From NCBI GenBank assembly GCA_964023205.1, contig OZ026833.1, positions 34,016,366 through 34,080,365 on the forward strand: a stretch of 64,000 nt of DNA. The letters are read 5' to 3'. Positions within the stretch are counted from its first letter, which is position 1. The number at the start of each line of letters is the position of its first letter. Position numbers and translations under genes: made by a program. The DNA is from Lutraria lutraria (lineage: Eukaryota; Mollusca; Bivalvia; Venerida; Mactridae). Shown here piece after piece: positions 25,201-44,782 of this stretch. Below the pieces are notes generated by a model. That model was not told the DNA's origin and searched no databases. It was given only the letters and a program-made list of their open reading frames with translations.

Positions 25201-25701
25201 AATTTTGAGAAATCACAAGCCTGATTATAAATTTAGTAGCTCCAGTTATGGGGTCAGTCAATGATTGTGATCTGTCAAAGCAAAACTGAGTTATGTTTTA
25301 TCATTAAAGATTTTCTCAAAAGGGCATTAAGGGGATATACGGGCAATAGGAAATACTTGATAAATAAGAATACAGTTCTATATTTAACGTATCTTTATGA
25401 TAGAATTGCTCTTTAGAATAGACATGTCATTACAGAACTGCAATGGTTTAAAAATGAGTACTAATTTCTATCATATATTTTACAAAATACTTCAACAGTA
25501 TGTAGGGAGAGGGTTGTAAATTTTAAGTCAAAAACAAACACAATTTACAAAAGAAAACACCATGCAACTATCTGACATTAAAAAAGTCAAGTTTATATTG
25601 ACAATTAGTCAATATCGTTCGGCATATTGATTTTCCAGATCCGCAACAACTTTGGTTACCTAGGATACACAAGTTATCATAATCGTTACCATGACATCAC
25701 A
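22290..25701. other. AT-rich 3' flank of the PRPP synthetase gene; possible long 3' UTR
   Basis: Between the PRPS stop codon and the repeat block ending near 22286 I see no coding exon and few repeats. The exceptions are one MITE at 22944-23118 and a possible repeat fragment near 24050-24140. Minus-strand AATAAA signals occur at several places, for example 24017-24022. The transcript end cannot be placed from sequence alone. The low repeat density compared with the rest of the intergenic DNA fits a long 3' UTR, but this is inference. Confidence 0.3.
22944..23118. mobile_element. MITE family B, copy 2
   Basis: Left end TA-CAGTCAAACCTGTG, right end CACATGTTTGACTG. The inner CTTAATTCGGAGGTGGTCA is the reverse complement of the matching motif in the copy at 16235. 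No coding capacity. Confidence 0.65.
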
Positions 25702-33376
<7,675 letters not shown>

Positions 33377-33560
33377 TTTTCCTAACAGCCTCTTAGGTTC
33401 TTCGGATGATTCTAAATTCATGAAGCGATTCCCGTGCCGAGTATGGATTAAAACCCGTAAATGACGTTCCTTTTCGCTAATCCGGAATCGAACGACAACT
33501 TATCGCACTTTTGTTGAACTGAATATAAATCCGGTTTCAGTTTGGGTTTTTGGCGACAGA
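33377..33560 (-). promoter_or_regulatory. 5' UTR and probable proximal promoter of the PRPP synthetase gene
   Basis: This is the sequence directly upstream of the PRPS start codon on the minus strand. The ATG at 33376 follows an A-rich leader (GGAAAA just before ATG). The stretch is more mixed in base composition than its surroundings and carries a CRE-like half site (TGACG on the plus strand at about 33462). No TATA box is obvious. The transcription start is not visible, and a non-coding first exon further upstream is possible. Confidence 0.35.
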
Positions 33561-33984
33561 AAAGATCTTTACAATATATAATATTATGTCCTTATTTCAG
33601 AGACGTATAATACTTATAATAATTGTAGTGTATGTCTCTGCTTATGTTAACCGGAATACAATTAAGCTTATATAGAAAAATAATAAAAAAGAATTTAAGA
33701 AGTTATTATCTCTTGTGTTATTTCCTGATTAGAATATATCGTCTGGCAGTGGAAATCACGGTCACACCACACAATGTCACCAATCAGATTCTGTAACTAT
33801 ACAAGTTGACACCAAAAACCTGTGTATGTATAGGTCTATGTTGACACTCTTATTATAACAGGGATACTATATATAGCATGTACTTAATATAGTGTCCCTG
33901 ATTATGATAGCCTTATGGTTTCACAGCATCCCTGTGTTTTTTTATAATGGACATGTACCTGAATTTTGGTAGAATACAGCGCCG

Positions 33985-34030
33985 TAGCCATGCTGAGGCA
34001 CGCTCGGCTAAAATTTGCAGAGCCAAAAAA
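33985..34030 (+). repeat. Fragment of the GTAGCCACGCT repeat
   Basis: CGTAGCCATGCTGAGGCACG followed by CTCGGCTAAAATTTGCAGAG matches the heads of the copies at 34250-34395 and 36505-36640. Confidence 0.55.
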
Positions 34031-34249
34031 TAACTCGGAAAATATCAGGTTCATTGAAGGCCTCATAAACCATGTTTTAACCAAAAAATATCGGAATCAT
34101 GGACGTTATATATGGAACAATAAATTTATAATTTACCATTCGTCATGTATTCATGAACATTCTTAGCTGAATTCTACAACAAGCGAAAGGATTGAGGAAC
34201 CTGATGTTCAGAGTTATATATACATTTTTAATGTCTACTCTATTCATTA

Positions 34250-34395
34250 CAACATAATCGAATTAATGTTTGTAAGATGGAATTAACAGAACAAATTATT
34301 TTCATTGCTCTGCAAATTTAAGCCGTTACAACTACCTCGGTGTGACTCAGCGTGGCTACGACGCTGTACGAGGGCTGTCCTGGAAGCTAGCAGAC
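34250..34395 (-). repeat. Dispersed repeat with GTAGCCACGCT motif, copy 2
   Basis: On the minus strand it reads GTCGTAGCCACGCTGAGTC, TTAAATTTGCAGAGC, ATAATTTGTTCTGTTAA and CCATCTTACAAACAT, matching 36505-36640. A shorter plus-strand copy (GTAGCCATGCTGAGGCACG, CTCGGCTAAAATTTGC) is at about 33985-34030. Confidence 0.65.
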
Positions 34396-35239
34396 TTTCT
34401 CTACAGCATGACTATATTTACTAGACTACTGAGTTAAAACTGCGTACAAAAATGTCACTATTCATCTGAAGAAATTTACAACATATAATTTGATAAAGCT
34501 TATTCCTTGTTATAAATAGCGGTCACGATGGTAACAGCCATACAGTCCGTCTGATAACTTTGGTAAACCAAGGGAGGTAATTATTCTAATTCTTTTCAAT
34601 ATTTTTTTTCAATACCATTCCTAGAACATTCAAGTGAATGTTTCTTTTGACTGAATAAGAGACAAGACTTGTTTTAGATCCGTTCTTGAAGGCCCAAATG
34701 GCCGGCACTTTTTGGAACGATTTGGCTGTTTTGGTGTCCACTGTCCACGGTTTGGGCATGTCCGCAATATTCAGTACGTCATTTAAAGAAGGTTGTTCGA
34801 CTGTTGTGGACAGGTTTCTGTTGTTCACGGCTGCCTGTTACAACTGAGTAATTGTATTTATTTCTGAGAGAATGATAGAAATAAAAGTAGTACATGTTTG
34901 GATTTTATTTTTGATACATATTTATATATATGTATGATATGTTGTGTATTTATATCATGCGCTAAACACGTTGACCGAAGCGAGGTGTGAAACATCTTCA
35001 TAAAGGACTTAGATTTGTATAGAGTATATAATATCATGCCCCGGGGGTACACGTATTGACTACGTAGAGGTAAAACAAGACCTAAAGTTGAAAATATTCA
35101 TTAATATTACTTTAATTGACATTTGAAATATTAGCAAACTTCACCAACATATTGTATATTACAAGGCGAGGCCGCATTGAGAATTAAAATTGATTTGGTG
35201 TTAAAGTGAAATTACTAGACATGAAAATACGCTCGAAGC

Positions 35240-35700
35240 CTATTGTTATTCACATTTTGTCAACTTTACCTGGTGTTATCGCCTTCGTATAAAAGGTGGA
35301 TTTTTTGTATGAATAGACCATGTATGGCCTGTATAGGCCGTCATCATCAGACGCGTTGCGTCTATTTTTCTTTCTTTCGTCCCTCGGTGTCGAGGGACGG
35401 AAACCTGTATGATGCGTGCATATGGTCGCACGGTCATGCAAAGCTCCCCTGTCTGTCTCCTCATGCAAGGTATCTGCCTAATAACTATTGTCTATTGGCA
35501 TCTCTTTCATAAGTAGTGTCTGTTGGCATGTCATTTTGAATTACTGTCTGTTGGCATCTTTAAATTATCACTCTGCATTCAGATTCAAATTTGTTCATTT
35601 TTCCGATTACGTATCTGTTATTAATCTGGTTATATCTCTTAGATATCTGCATGTTTCCGTTTATAAGTCTTTTTGTACCTTCAAGTTAACAATAAAGTAG
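35240..35700 (+). other. Retroposon-like segment with two stem-loops and AATAAA
   Basis: Two strong hairpins lie close together: AGACGC-gtt-GCGTCT at 35349-35363 and CGTCCCTCG-gtgt-CGAGGGACG at 35378-35399. Three imperfect units of TGTCTGTTGGCATC follow (about 35488-35560), then AATAAA at about 35690. This looks like the 3' part of a retroposon or of a plus-strand non-coding transcript. The 89-codon frame here matches nothing I know. Confidence 0.35.
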
Positions 35701-36504
35701 ATCTAGACAGACAGGAAATATAGGGTGCCCTTGGTGAGGGAGAAGCTTCATTTAAGAGCGTATTCCTTTTGGCCTCCGAGGGGGAGTGAACCCATTGAGA
35801 GTCTCAGGGAGGCGACGGGTCCCGTGGTACCCGTGTGCTAAGGTACCTTGTGCAGTGGATGGGTACCATTATGCGACAGAAGGAGGGCGTGCAAGGAAAT
35901 TGAAATTGCAATATACTGTAAATTTTGAAGTATATTTATCTTCATAAAGAAACGCAAAGCAACAAAATAATGGAATAATGGTTTGTTTGTTTGTTTGAAC
36001 ATTGCTCAGATGATGATCCGGGTCAGTTATCAAAATTACTGAATCATATAACGTATTATGTAATATCAGTGATGAAATGCAAACAGAATGTTGAATAATA
36101 CTGATAAGTTTAATATCATTTAATATTCTAGAAGTTAACACATCATTATTGTTGTTAAAAGTTTATTTGTAAATACATATCCAACAATCATGGCAGGGCT
36201 TACGGTAGTACAGATGGGTCACGATATAGCGTTGCTATTGCGAGGTCAAAGACAACAGCAGGTTGCTAGAAGATTGGTATTAGTGTTTCCCTGATGAGTT
36301 CTGCTTATCGATCGATATATATGTGTGTGGTTTTTTTTCAAATGCAAAAGGAATAGAAGAAATCATTGATTCAAAATTATAAAAGCTGCATTATTTGAAA
36401 GATAAAATAGCTATTAGAACTTTGTGACCAGTACAGATTTGATACTTTAAATAAAAAATGTTATGGCGATATTTTTAAAGTGAAAAACCCTTCAATTGCA
36501 GCAT

Positions 36505-36640
36505 TAACTAAGTAGCCACGCTTAGGCATGCCTATACAGTTGCCTCGGCTAAAATTTGCCATAACAATAATTTGTTCAATTAAGTCCATCTTACAAACAT
36601 ATTCATTCGATTGTATCATTATAATAATAAATAGAACCTA
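36505..36640 (+). repeat. Dispersed repeat with GTAGCCACGCT motif, copy 1
   Basis: Contains GTAGCCACGCTTAGGCA, CCTCGGCTAAAATTTGC, ATAATTTGTTCAATTAAG and CCATCTTACAAACAT. These reappear in the same order on the opposite strand at 34250-34395. Confidence 0.65.
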
Positions 36641-36897
36641 ATGTTGTTTACCGCAATATAGGCCTATATCTGTATTTTTACTTTTTGAGTTATGTACGTA
36701 ACATTGAATTAGAATTAATTATAGGTATAATAATGTCAGTTGATGATTTATTATAAAATATGCAACTAAAATAAAATTAGGAAAACTACGGTATATGTAC
36801 CAGAAATGTGTAGACAATTGACATATTCTTCCATCTTTATATTGGATATGGTTGAAATCGTTCTCTTTACAGTAAAATGACGAACATCATTAATTTT

Positions 36898-37030
36898 CTA
36901 AAACAAAGTAGAACTCTGACCATACCTAATCAGATCAGATAAGAAATGGTGTATTGAGAGTTGCAGATATAACTGATTAATATTGTATACGTCTTTAAAT
37001 TGGCCAAAAAGGTCAGCCATTTTCGCGCGC
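36898..37030 (-). promoter_or_regulatory. CpG-containing patch with E2F-like site and good-context minus-strand ATG
   Basis: TTTCGCGC at 37021-37028 matches the E2F consensus. Directly beside it, the minus strand has AAAATGGCTG, an ATG at 37020 in strong Kozak context that also resembles a YY1 element. It opens a 40-codon frame (MADLFGQFKD and on, to a stop at 36898), with a possible GTATAC donor after the tenth codon. This could be the promoter and first exon of an unrecognised minus-strand gene, or a CpG patch in intergenic DNA. No further exons were found. Confidence 0.25.
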
Positions 37031-37289
37031 TAAACTGCGTGTAATTTCGGACACAGCAAACCGACCAAACCCTCTCCAGGGGTTGTTTGGAAGGTTTGAC
37101 AATCCGGATCGAGATTTTTTTAAAACGAATGGCACAACTTATTTTCGATTCAAACCAGTTTTACTGAACAAACGGACAGTTCGACAAATACATTGGAAGG
37201 CAAACCTAGTCTGTTGCACACGAATGCGCCCGTAGTCACACACTCTCTAGTTAGCCTGAGTTGCCGTTCTCTCAAGCTGACATATAATT

Positions 37290-37340
37290 ATGTAGTGCAC
37301 CTAAGGGCTTTATAAAGACGGAGTCAACGGGGACCAGTCT
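37290..37340. repeat. Half copy of the short palindrome-ended element
   Basis: TAGTGCACCTAAGGG followed by GGAGTCAACGGGGACCAGT is the reverse complement of the left two thirds of the copy at 17091-17160, with changes. Confidence 0.5.
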
Positions 37341-38481
37341 AACACATAAGTGAGGGATAACAAACGACAATTCTGGATAGAAATTGGTAGTCACAGCGTA
37401 TTTGTTAATGTTACGTTAATATATTATGAATTCATAAACGCGTACCGCATTCAAAACTCCGAAAAGTAGGGCCAACACACACACAATGTTGTGTTTTGTT
37501 TTTGTCATTGTAAAATACCAAACAACATTGGGTTGACATTGAACTTTCTTATAAATGTAAAATTTGTACATTGACATTTAGACCATGTGAATGCACCTGG
37601 AATTACAAGCGAGATAAATATATTTTGTCAAATGTCATTGTCAACGTTGTGGTATTATCTCACTAATGTTTACACACATGCTTGTTTATAACCGACCTTC
37701 ACTTTGGGTTAATGGAAACTTAAGATTACGTTAGCCAGAACGGAATGCAATAATAAGTGTTTACAAATATTTGTAAAACTAAGCATGCTGGCATACTATA
37801 CATGTACTTGATCAACCAGTTACTTATTCTTTGTAAGATAGTTCATGTTGTAATAACAGCAGGAAAATACTACAGAATACAGAAAGGTTTACCATCTTAT
37901 TACCGTGAAACAATATACAATAAATATAAACATACATGCATACAATCAACAGTGGTATGAATATAAAGTACACATGTTAAAATAAACATTTGTGACATTG
38001 TCTAGGGCCAACATGGTTTACATATGTCTATATGCAGGCGGATCAATCAAGCAGTCATTTTACAAACGGTAACTAATATATAGTTTAATTTAATCATGAC
38101 ATGGTATATTAAAATTTGTTGTTATGTCATCATTATGCACTTTACAACGGAAATAATTTATGGTGGTATAGGATTGGTTGAGGATTAGGTAAAGAGTGCG
38201 GTTCAATAGTACTGATTACCGTAAATAAAACAGGTTCATATCTGTTCAATGGTAAATCGAGCTTCCAAGTTGCCTTCTCTTGGCCGATATCTAATAGCAG
38301 AGATAACAAAACTTACTTCGGACGAAACCTATAAGGTATAGCGTGAAACACAGCTGGGATATTGCAATGCCTTTGGTCACTTATCCCTTTTTAGCCAAAT
38401 CCATGCTTTATTTAACGCATTATTAATGTATTACACACTGATGTTACGATATCCAAATGTAACTAGATTATCACGGAAATG

Positions 38482-38657
38482 CAGTGCAACCTCTCGAAAA
38501 CAACACATTTTGGGAGTAGCAAGATTATGTTGTTGTTTAGAGGTTCTTGCTCTAGATAGGTTAAATTGATAGTTAAATCATGACGTGAGAAAAAAATATG
38601 CTGTTGTTGAAGGGAGGTTGTTGCTCATGAGAGGACCGCTGTGGAGAGGTTGTACTG
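38482..38657 (-). mobile_element. MITE family A, copy 4
   Basis: About 176 bp from CAGTGCAACCTCTC to GGAGAGGTTGTACTG, followed by TA. It carries the inner GGGAGGTTGTTGCTC of copies 2 and 5. Confidence 0.75.
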
Positions 38658-38959
38658 TATACACTTTATCCATCCATTCATGTAAAGTTTGCCAAAATAT
38701 GTACACTGAGCACTTAAACATGCTATACACGTGCTTTAAGAATTGATCACATTGTCTCTTTTATGGGAAATTGCTGCAAGAACTATCTATCTAGAACTCG
38801 GGTTGGGACAAGTAAAATGTTGACTTGATACATCAAAATATCTGTACTACACAATCTAAACAATATTAATCAACACTATTGTATTGTACACAAAATTAAA
38901 ACATTTATACCATCATATACTCCTGTACAGTTGTTTGTTTACTGTTTATAGTTGTATTG

Positions 38960-39170
38960 CACTGTCCGGGTTTGGAAGTAAAATTGCATTTACATAAACC
39001 AAAATTTATGAAAATATCGTCCGGAATTCAGAATTGAGAAGTTCCGGAATTCAGAAGTCTAATTTACATTGAAATAGAGGTAGACATTTCGGGACCAAGA
39101 AAAATCGTCCGCATTTTAGAAGTTTCCGGATATCAGAGGGTCCGGATTTCAGAAGTTACACTGTATTAAC
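38960..39170 (+). repeat. Decayed repeat with internal CCGGAATTCAGAAG words
   Basis: Variants of TCCGGAATTCAGAAGT occur about four times within 200 bp and the right end reads AGTTACACTGTA. It resembles a degraded MITE with internal repeats. Confidence 0.45.
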
Positions 39171-40046
39171 ATTGATAGTCATTTCTTATTTAAACACATC
39201 AAAGATTAAATAAACCTTTCATTATTTATGTATTTATGTTTTGTTGCTCCAAGAATAAACGCAGGCCTGGGCCCTCAAAAATATCTTGACTCCCCTGTAG
39301 CATTTGGAACTTTGTCCTACACTTTTGGCATAGGCCTTTATGCGTTGGGTGAATGTTGTGGGATTTGGGAAAGGTAGTATTTTAAAGGATGTGGAATTTT
39401 TGTATGTTTTCATTTTCTTATCTTATATATTTACAATACAGTGTGTGCGTGTGTGTAACAGCCTCTTTTGAGTACAAATAAATTGATAATAATTCACGCA
39501 AACCTCAAACAATATACATGTACTAGTATTTCATTGCTGTACCTGTTTGGCTGCATTTTCAACAAAAAAAAAACTGTTCCACCGTAATAAAATACTTGCA
39601 GGGAATCATTTTCTCGAAGTCTGAATACTCTAGTCCATGCATACAAACGCATTCACATATGTTATGACAATAACTCAGTATGGCGTGTGTAGGGAACACT
39701 GACTGTAGAACTAACACAAATACAAGATAGATATATATTTAATGAGAAAATAGTCATAATATCAAAATAAGATGAAAAAATAAAACATATCTGTCAATGA
39801 CGTATAACAAATCCGTATAAAAAGCATATAGATATTTAAAAACTTTGCTGAATGAAAATCAGTATTCACCTAGTACACTATATACACAAGTTAGCGGTAC
39901 AAAAACACCGTATCACACAACATCCTCATGTCGCACATAGTACGTTGTTGCTTGAACAATGAACGTCAATATGAATACTTCACAGTGAATACAGTAAAAC
40001 AGTCATTGATTCATAAAAGTAAATGTTTGTTTGGTAAGTATGAGTA

Positions 40047-43000
40047 TTACATGTTTGCATACATTGCGTTGCTTTCAGCATAAGCAAGAATGACGTCATG
40101 GCAGAATTTGTACTGCTCCTGAAAAATATTGATCTAGATAAATAAGTCATGTGTATAATACAGAACAAAAAAGAGGAAATGTGTTTCTTCGTAATGTTAT
40201 CTTAACTTACACGGTCAGCATCATTGTCAGTATAAACATACAGAACTAGGAAATCTAAACATACTTCATATAACGTTATATAAAACATGGTAGACTGTTC
40301 CGTTTTACCCATGCGATTAAAACATAGCGGGATTATGATGGTTAATGACGTCATTGACAACTAGTTCTTAAACAGGGGAATAAAGTCAAAACATGGCATA
40401 AGAACGTACTAGTAGTTCTTGTCGTTTTTGTGTAAAAAGTTGTCTAAATACTGGTAATTCTGTGTTAGAATCGAAATACACCCAGTAATCAACATGCACC
40501 GATATAAAACAAAATGTTTTTTTCCACCCAAGTGGATAACATCTTGTACTGGTTTACTAATAGCTTAATCGATAACATATCAACACATTCACAAATTTAA
40601 ATTTCATGAACGAACGTATCACAGAAACCCTTAACCAGCGCTTTCACAAGCGTATTGTTTTTTATATCGACTATCTTGTGTAAATCTGAAATTGGATGTC
40701 AGCATAATGCCAGAATATAGTACATACTAGGATCAAATCGTGAAACATTGGTTTGTCTGATGCTACTTGAGAGAACTTACATAATTTGGTATGATTTGTT
40801 GTCGCCTTGTTCTCAGGAACCTTATAACTTGTGGTATGGACACCTCCTCATCTGTTCGTGCACGCTCTATTGCATTCATCAGAACTACGAACAAGCCACT
40901 ACGTTCAGCACCATTTCTGTAATGTATAATATGTATATACAAGCCTATTACGTCATTGGATACATCACACATTCAGCCAATCAGCTACTAGTTATATTAT
41001 TTTTTACATCACGACATGCCAGACCGACTGAAATACTGTTATAAGTCATTATATCAGTCAATAGTGACTCGGAACTCGAAGTCTTGGTGGTTTGTTGTTA
41101 ATAAGCATTCGTTTTATGAGACAGAGAAAGATAATTTTCATTGGCCACAACATCTAGGATTTAAAACAGTATACAAAACCAAGCACTTTACTTATTCCAA
41201 AGTGTCATAACCACCCTAGGGTGGCCACAAAAATCTGATTAGTCGTGTCTCAATGCATCGTGCACGTTGTGGGCGTCAATAATTGAATATAATAAAAGTA
41301 GATTATATATATAGTTTGTACAAATGTATCCTTAAACCATCTGCATATCTACAAATAACAATTGTAATGCTAAATGCTAGCCTATTCTTTCCTAACCGGA
41401 AGGTGACTTATATCTGGAAGTGTCGTAAATTTAATAAGGGCTAAATTTGTACTTTGAATTAAGATTTTAAACTATGTGTCTTCCAACAGTTATATACACT
41501 GATATTCTCATAAGACGTAGTACAAGTATACTCACATGCATTGTGCAAGTGCAGGTTTGTTGTCAAATTGTCTCATCAATTCTTCCACTTCGTATAACAT
41601 TTTTAACATATTTAGGGGCTCCTTAGGGACCAGTGTATTCAGAGCCCAGTCCTTGTAGTCAAACTGTACCACTGTTTGTTCCTATACGGAATATTATAAT
41701 ACTAAATTACGTAACATTTACATCTCATTGATATTTCACCCGTCTACTACTTACATGGACATACTAGTACTCATAGGTCTGAGACCCTAGATGGTTCATT
41801 TTAATCATAAGTGTTAAAGTTTTAACCTATTTATTTGCATGTACAAATGTACTATTCAATCACGGTTCCAGTTGTTAATGTCCCTCATTTACTTCCAACT
41901 CGGTTTTCAAACACATATATCTTACAAATGTCTTGATCAAGTTCAGATTAAAATTTCGACTTGTTCTGAACGCATGTTCTTGCCAAATGTGTGCATATCA
42001 TGAATCTTACCTAAACTTAGTGGCTGTACTAATTCTCAAGAAACGAGTCAATTTAGATGCGATGACTACTAAATTATATGTAGGCCCAATACATTTCAAC
42101 ATCTTGATTAAACGACAAAACAAAGGATCCAGTATGTAATAACATTACTTTCACTGCCAAACATTGTCAAATCAGTTGCAAACTGATAGCAATCATTTCT
42201 TTTTAAAGTTTTAAAAGGACTGACGAACGCTTACCTTAGATTTAAATTTGAAAGTGTGTCTTCTTATCACATAACCCTCCTTCTTCTGTTCTGAATCAAA
42301 TGTCACCTTAAATGGTCCAACTTCAACAGAGTCAGTAGTTGGGAGATACACACCAACCTTAGAACGGAAACGCTTGCAATAGTTAAACACAACATCATAT
42401 CTAAGACGATTAAAGGGAGTCACTTATGCTTGAACCAATGAAGTGAGTGTTGTATTTGACACTTCTACAGATTCAGCATACTATGGTAAGTTCAAACGAA
42501 CGCATTCGTTTATGTATACTTCTAAATAGTCTAAGATTATAGTATTTTATTTTACCAGCAGATTAATTAATAGAAAAGATCTGAAAGGCAAGCAATAAAG
42601 TCATGGAATTCACGAACAGCTGTTTGGAAGAGGCTCATTTGCTTCACCATGTTTTACACTGCGTCACGTTCTCAAAAGCTTGTTTGCCAAAAGGGTTTAG
42701 GTTTGTTAGCAACAGCATGTCATGTAAGACACACTTTCATTTGTCTACCAGGGCCGGTATTCAATAAACATCTTAAGTAATTTTTTAACTTAAGTTATAT
42801 TTTTCCTTAAATTCGACTTTTTCCTTCACTCTTTTGTACTAAAATAAAGGAGGAAATCACAATAATATGATTTTATCTTTGTTCTAAAGATGCCAATTAT
42901 GAAAATGATCATTCATTTTCACACTTTTGATGACTGGTTTACAAATTTTTACCATGAAAAAATTTTACACTTAAGTAAAAATTTCGACTTAAGTTAAAAA

Positions 43001-44782
43001 AAATCTTAAGATGTTTATTGAATTCCGGCCCAGGTCTGATTCATACGCGACTTGGTATAGTTGTTTAATCAGTATTTATTGTTTGGCGAAAAGGATCGTG
43101 AGATAGGGAACTGTCTGTTTGTTGGCTGCTTTGTAGCAACTAAGGATGTTGTCGATGTAAGTACAACAATAATACAATTATAGATTAAATCATCTTGATA
43201 CTCAATTGGTATGAGTGAACTTACCTCATTACCACCGTCATCATCAAATGTTACAATGACATGAATTTCTTGCTCTATCACTAGTCTACAGCAATCAACT
43301 GCCGTGTCTGGCAGTGGTGTCTGTGAAACTATGTAACCATGGAGATCACTGTAACTCTAGCGAATAAAAACGGTTTTGTTGAATTTAGTTCATGTCAGTT
43401 TACAAATGTATTCACATGTACAAGCCATGAGGCACTACATGGCTGCCAAATGCAAGTAGGTGTATTTCAAGATATTGTCAAATCTTAAAATTTAACACAA
43501 GACGTCCGCTCAGAACCAAGGCACAATGTTGCCACACACTCACAATATCCGGATATATGTACGTGCATTCCACCGATCAACATGATAAAATTGAATTTTC
43601 AAGAATATTTATGCACAGGAAACAATGTGATCTAGAATATCAAAGAGCTAGTCATATAATTATCTTATCAAGAGCAGATTATCTGACTGTATGAAATGTG
43701 ACAAACACATATTACGAAGATACCACGGAACGCGTCAAGTTCTTACTATAAACCCTTGCTCATGATATGTGTAACTCATCCTTGACTTGGGTGGTAAGGA
43801 TATTATTAATTTGTCAGTCGGCCAGTAGCAGTGGGTAGAATTTAGAAAGATGAGATGTTCTGCCCGTGTTTTTTTTCTCTGAATCATTTTTTTATCTAAT
43901 TAGAACAAATTAGAACCCTACCAGGATATAAGTTACATCTTCGTATTTGATACTATTACTGGCTGCCCAGGCTGTTCAAATTATACGAGTACATGTAATA
44001 ACGTGTAATTCATTAAGCAATGCTTTCAATGAGTCGGTTGATCAATATGGTTTAACTACTCATTGGAAAAGAAGCGGTATCTATATGCATAACAATTAAA
44101 GTTGCTTGATTTCTTATGAACTAAGCCCTGTCATAAAATGAAGTTAATTACCGGCATGTAAACTGCATTGATGTAGTTGTTTCTTCCAGGTACATTTGTA
44201 CTGAGAAATGACCGATATTCATCAGCTGTAATAAGGAAAACTTACTTATGAACAATGTGAATACTATTTCAATTGTTCCGCTTGTAAATTTATGGAATGC
44301 TTCGTTAAGTGGCAACATGCGATAGGCACGCATTGGAAAATGTTTATGAACTGTTTAAAATATGCTTTTGCATATATCCTTAGTATAAACTGCAACTTGA
44401 AATAGTCTAGATTATAGATTAAAAAATGTTTTATTTTTCGACGCATCGACAATGTTATTGAACAACTATAAAGATAGCCAACAAACTATTTAAAGGGCCT
44501 TAAGTGCTGTTTCATTATTGAAGTGACCTTGCGGTTTCGTCTTTTTTAAATATGTAGTCATGATAACAAATAAATGACAAAGTTGTCCTACAGTACATCG
44601 ACCCATATTGTTTTATTACTAACAGTACTCAAAGTTTAACCTAAAAACTTACGAGCTAATATGTTGCTGTATCTATTTTTAGATCTGTTGTCTGACTTCT
44701 TTGCATTTGCATATACATCACTGTCCTCTTCAAACTTCTCATTAGTGTTATGTGTAACGAACACTTCTTCATCCGTCATTGA
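40047..44782 (-). other. PTP domain D2, probable pseudophosphatase
   Basis: Seven exons: 44653-44782, 44152-44225, 43225-43356, 42235-42372, 41536-41681, 40781-40916 and 40047-40118. It keeps the fold landmarks [20 protein letters not shown] and a closing [10 protein letters not shown] helix. The WPD loop is replaced by FDYKDWAL. The P-loop reads QCINGAERSG: Cys and Arg keep the CX5R spacing but the preceding His is Gln. D2 domains of RPTPs are usually weak or inactive and regulate D1, and this one fits that pattern. The domain ends at ANM-stop. The 42372 acceptor was chosen because it is the only one I found that keeps phase 0 and aligns in length with D1. Confidence 0.9.

Noticed and set aside
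34586..34828. 80-codon minus-strand frame, faintly reminiscent of a transposase fragment
   Set aside because: No catalytic motif or flanking inverted ends could be seen, so no family can be claimed.
41211..41224. Perfect 14-bp palindrome CCACCCTAGGGTGG
   Set aside because: A single short palindrome with no partner or context; could be chance.
42373..42400. Starting the D2 exon at 42400 after GTCTTAG
   Set aside because: It needs two bases from the previous exon, which ends in phase 0, and gives a segment too long compared with D1.
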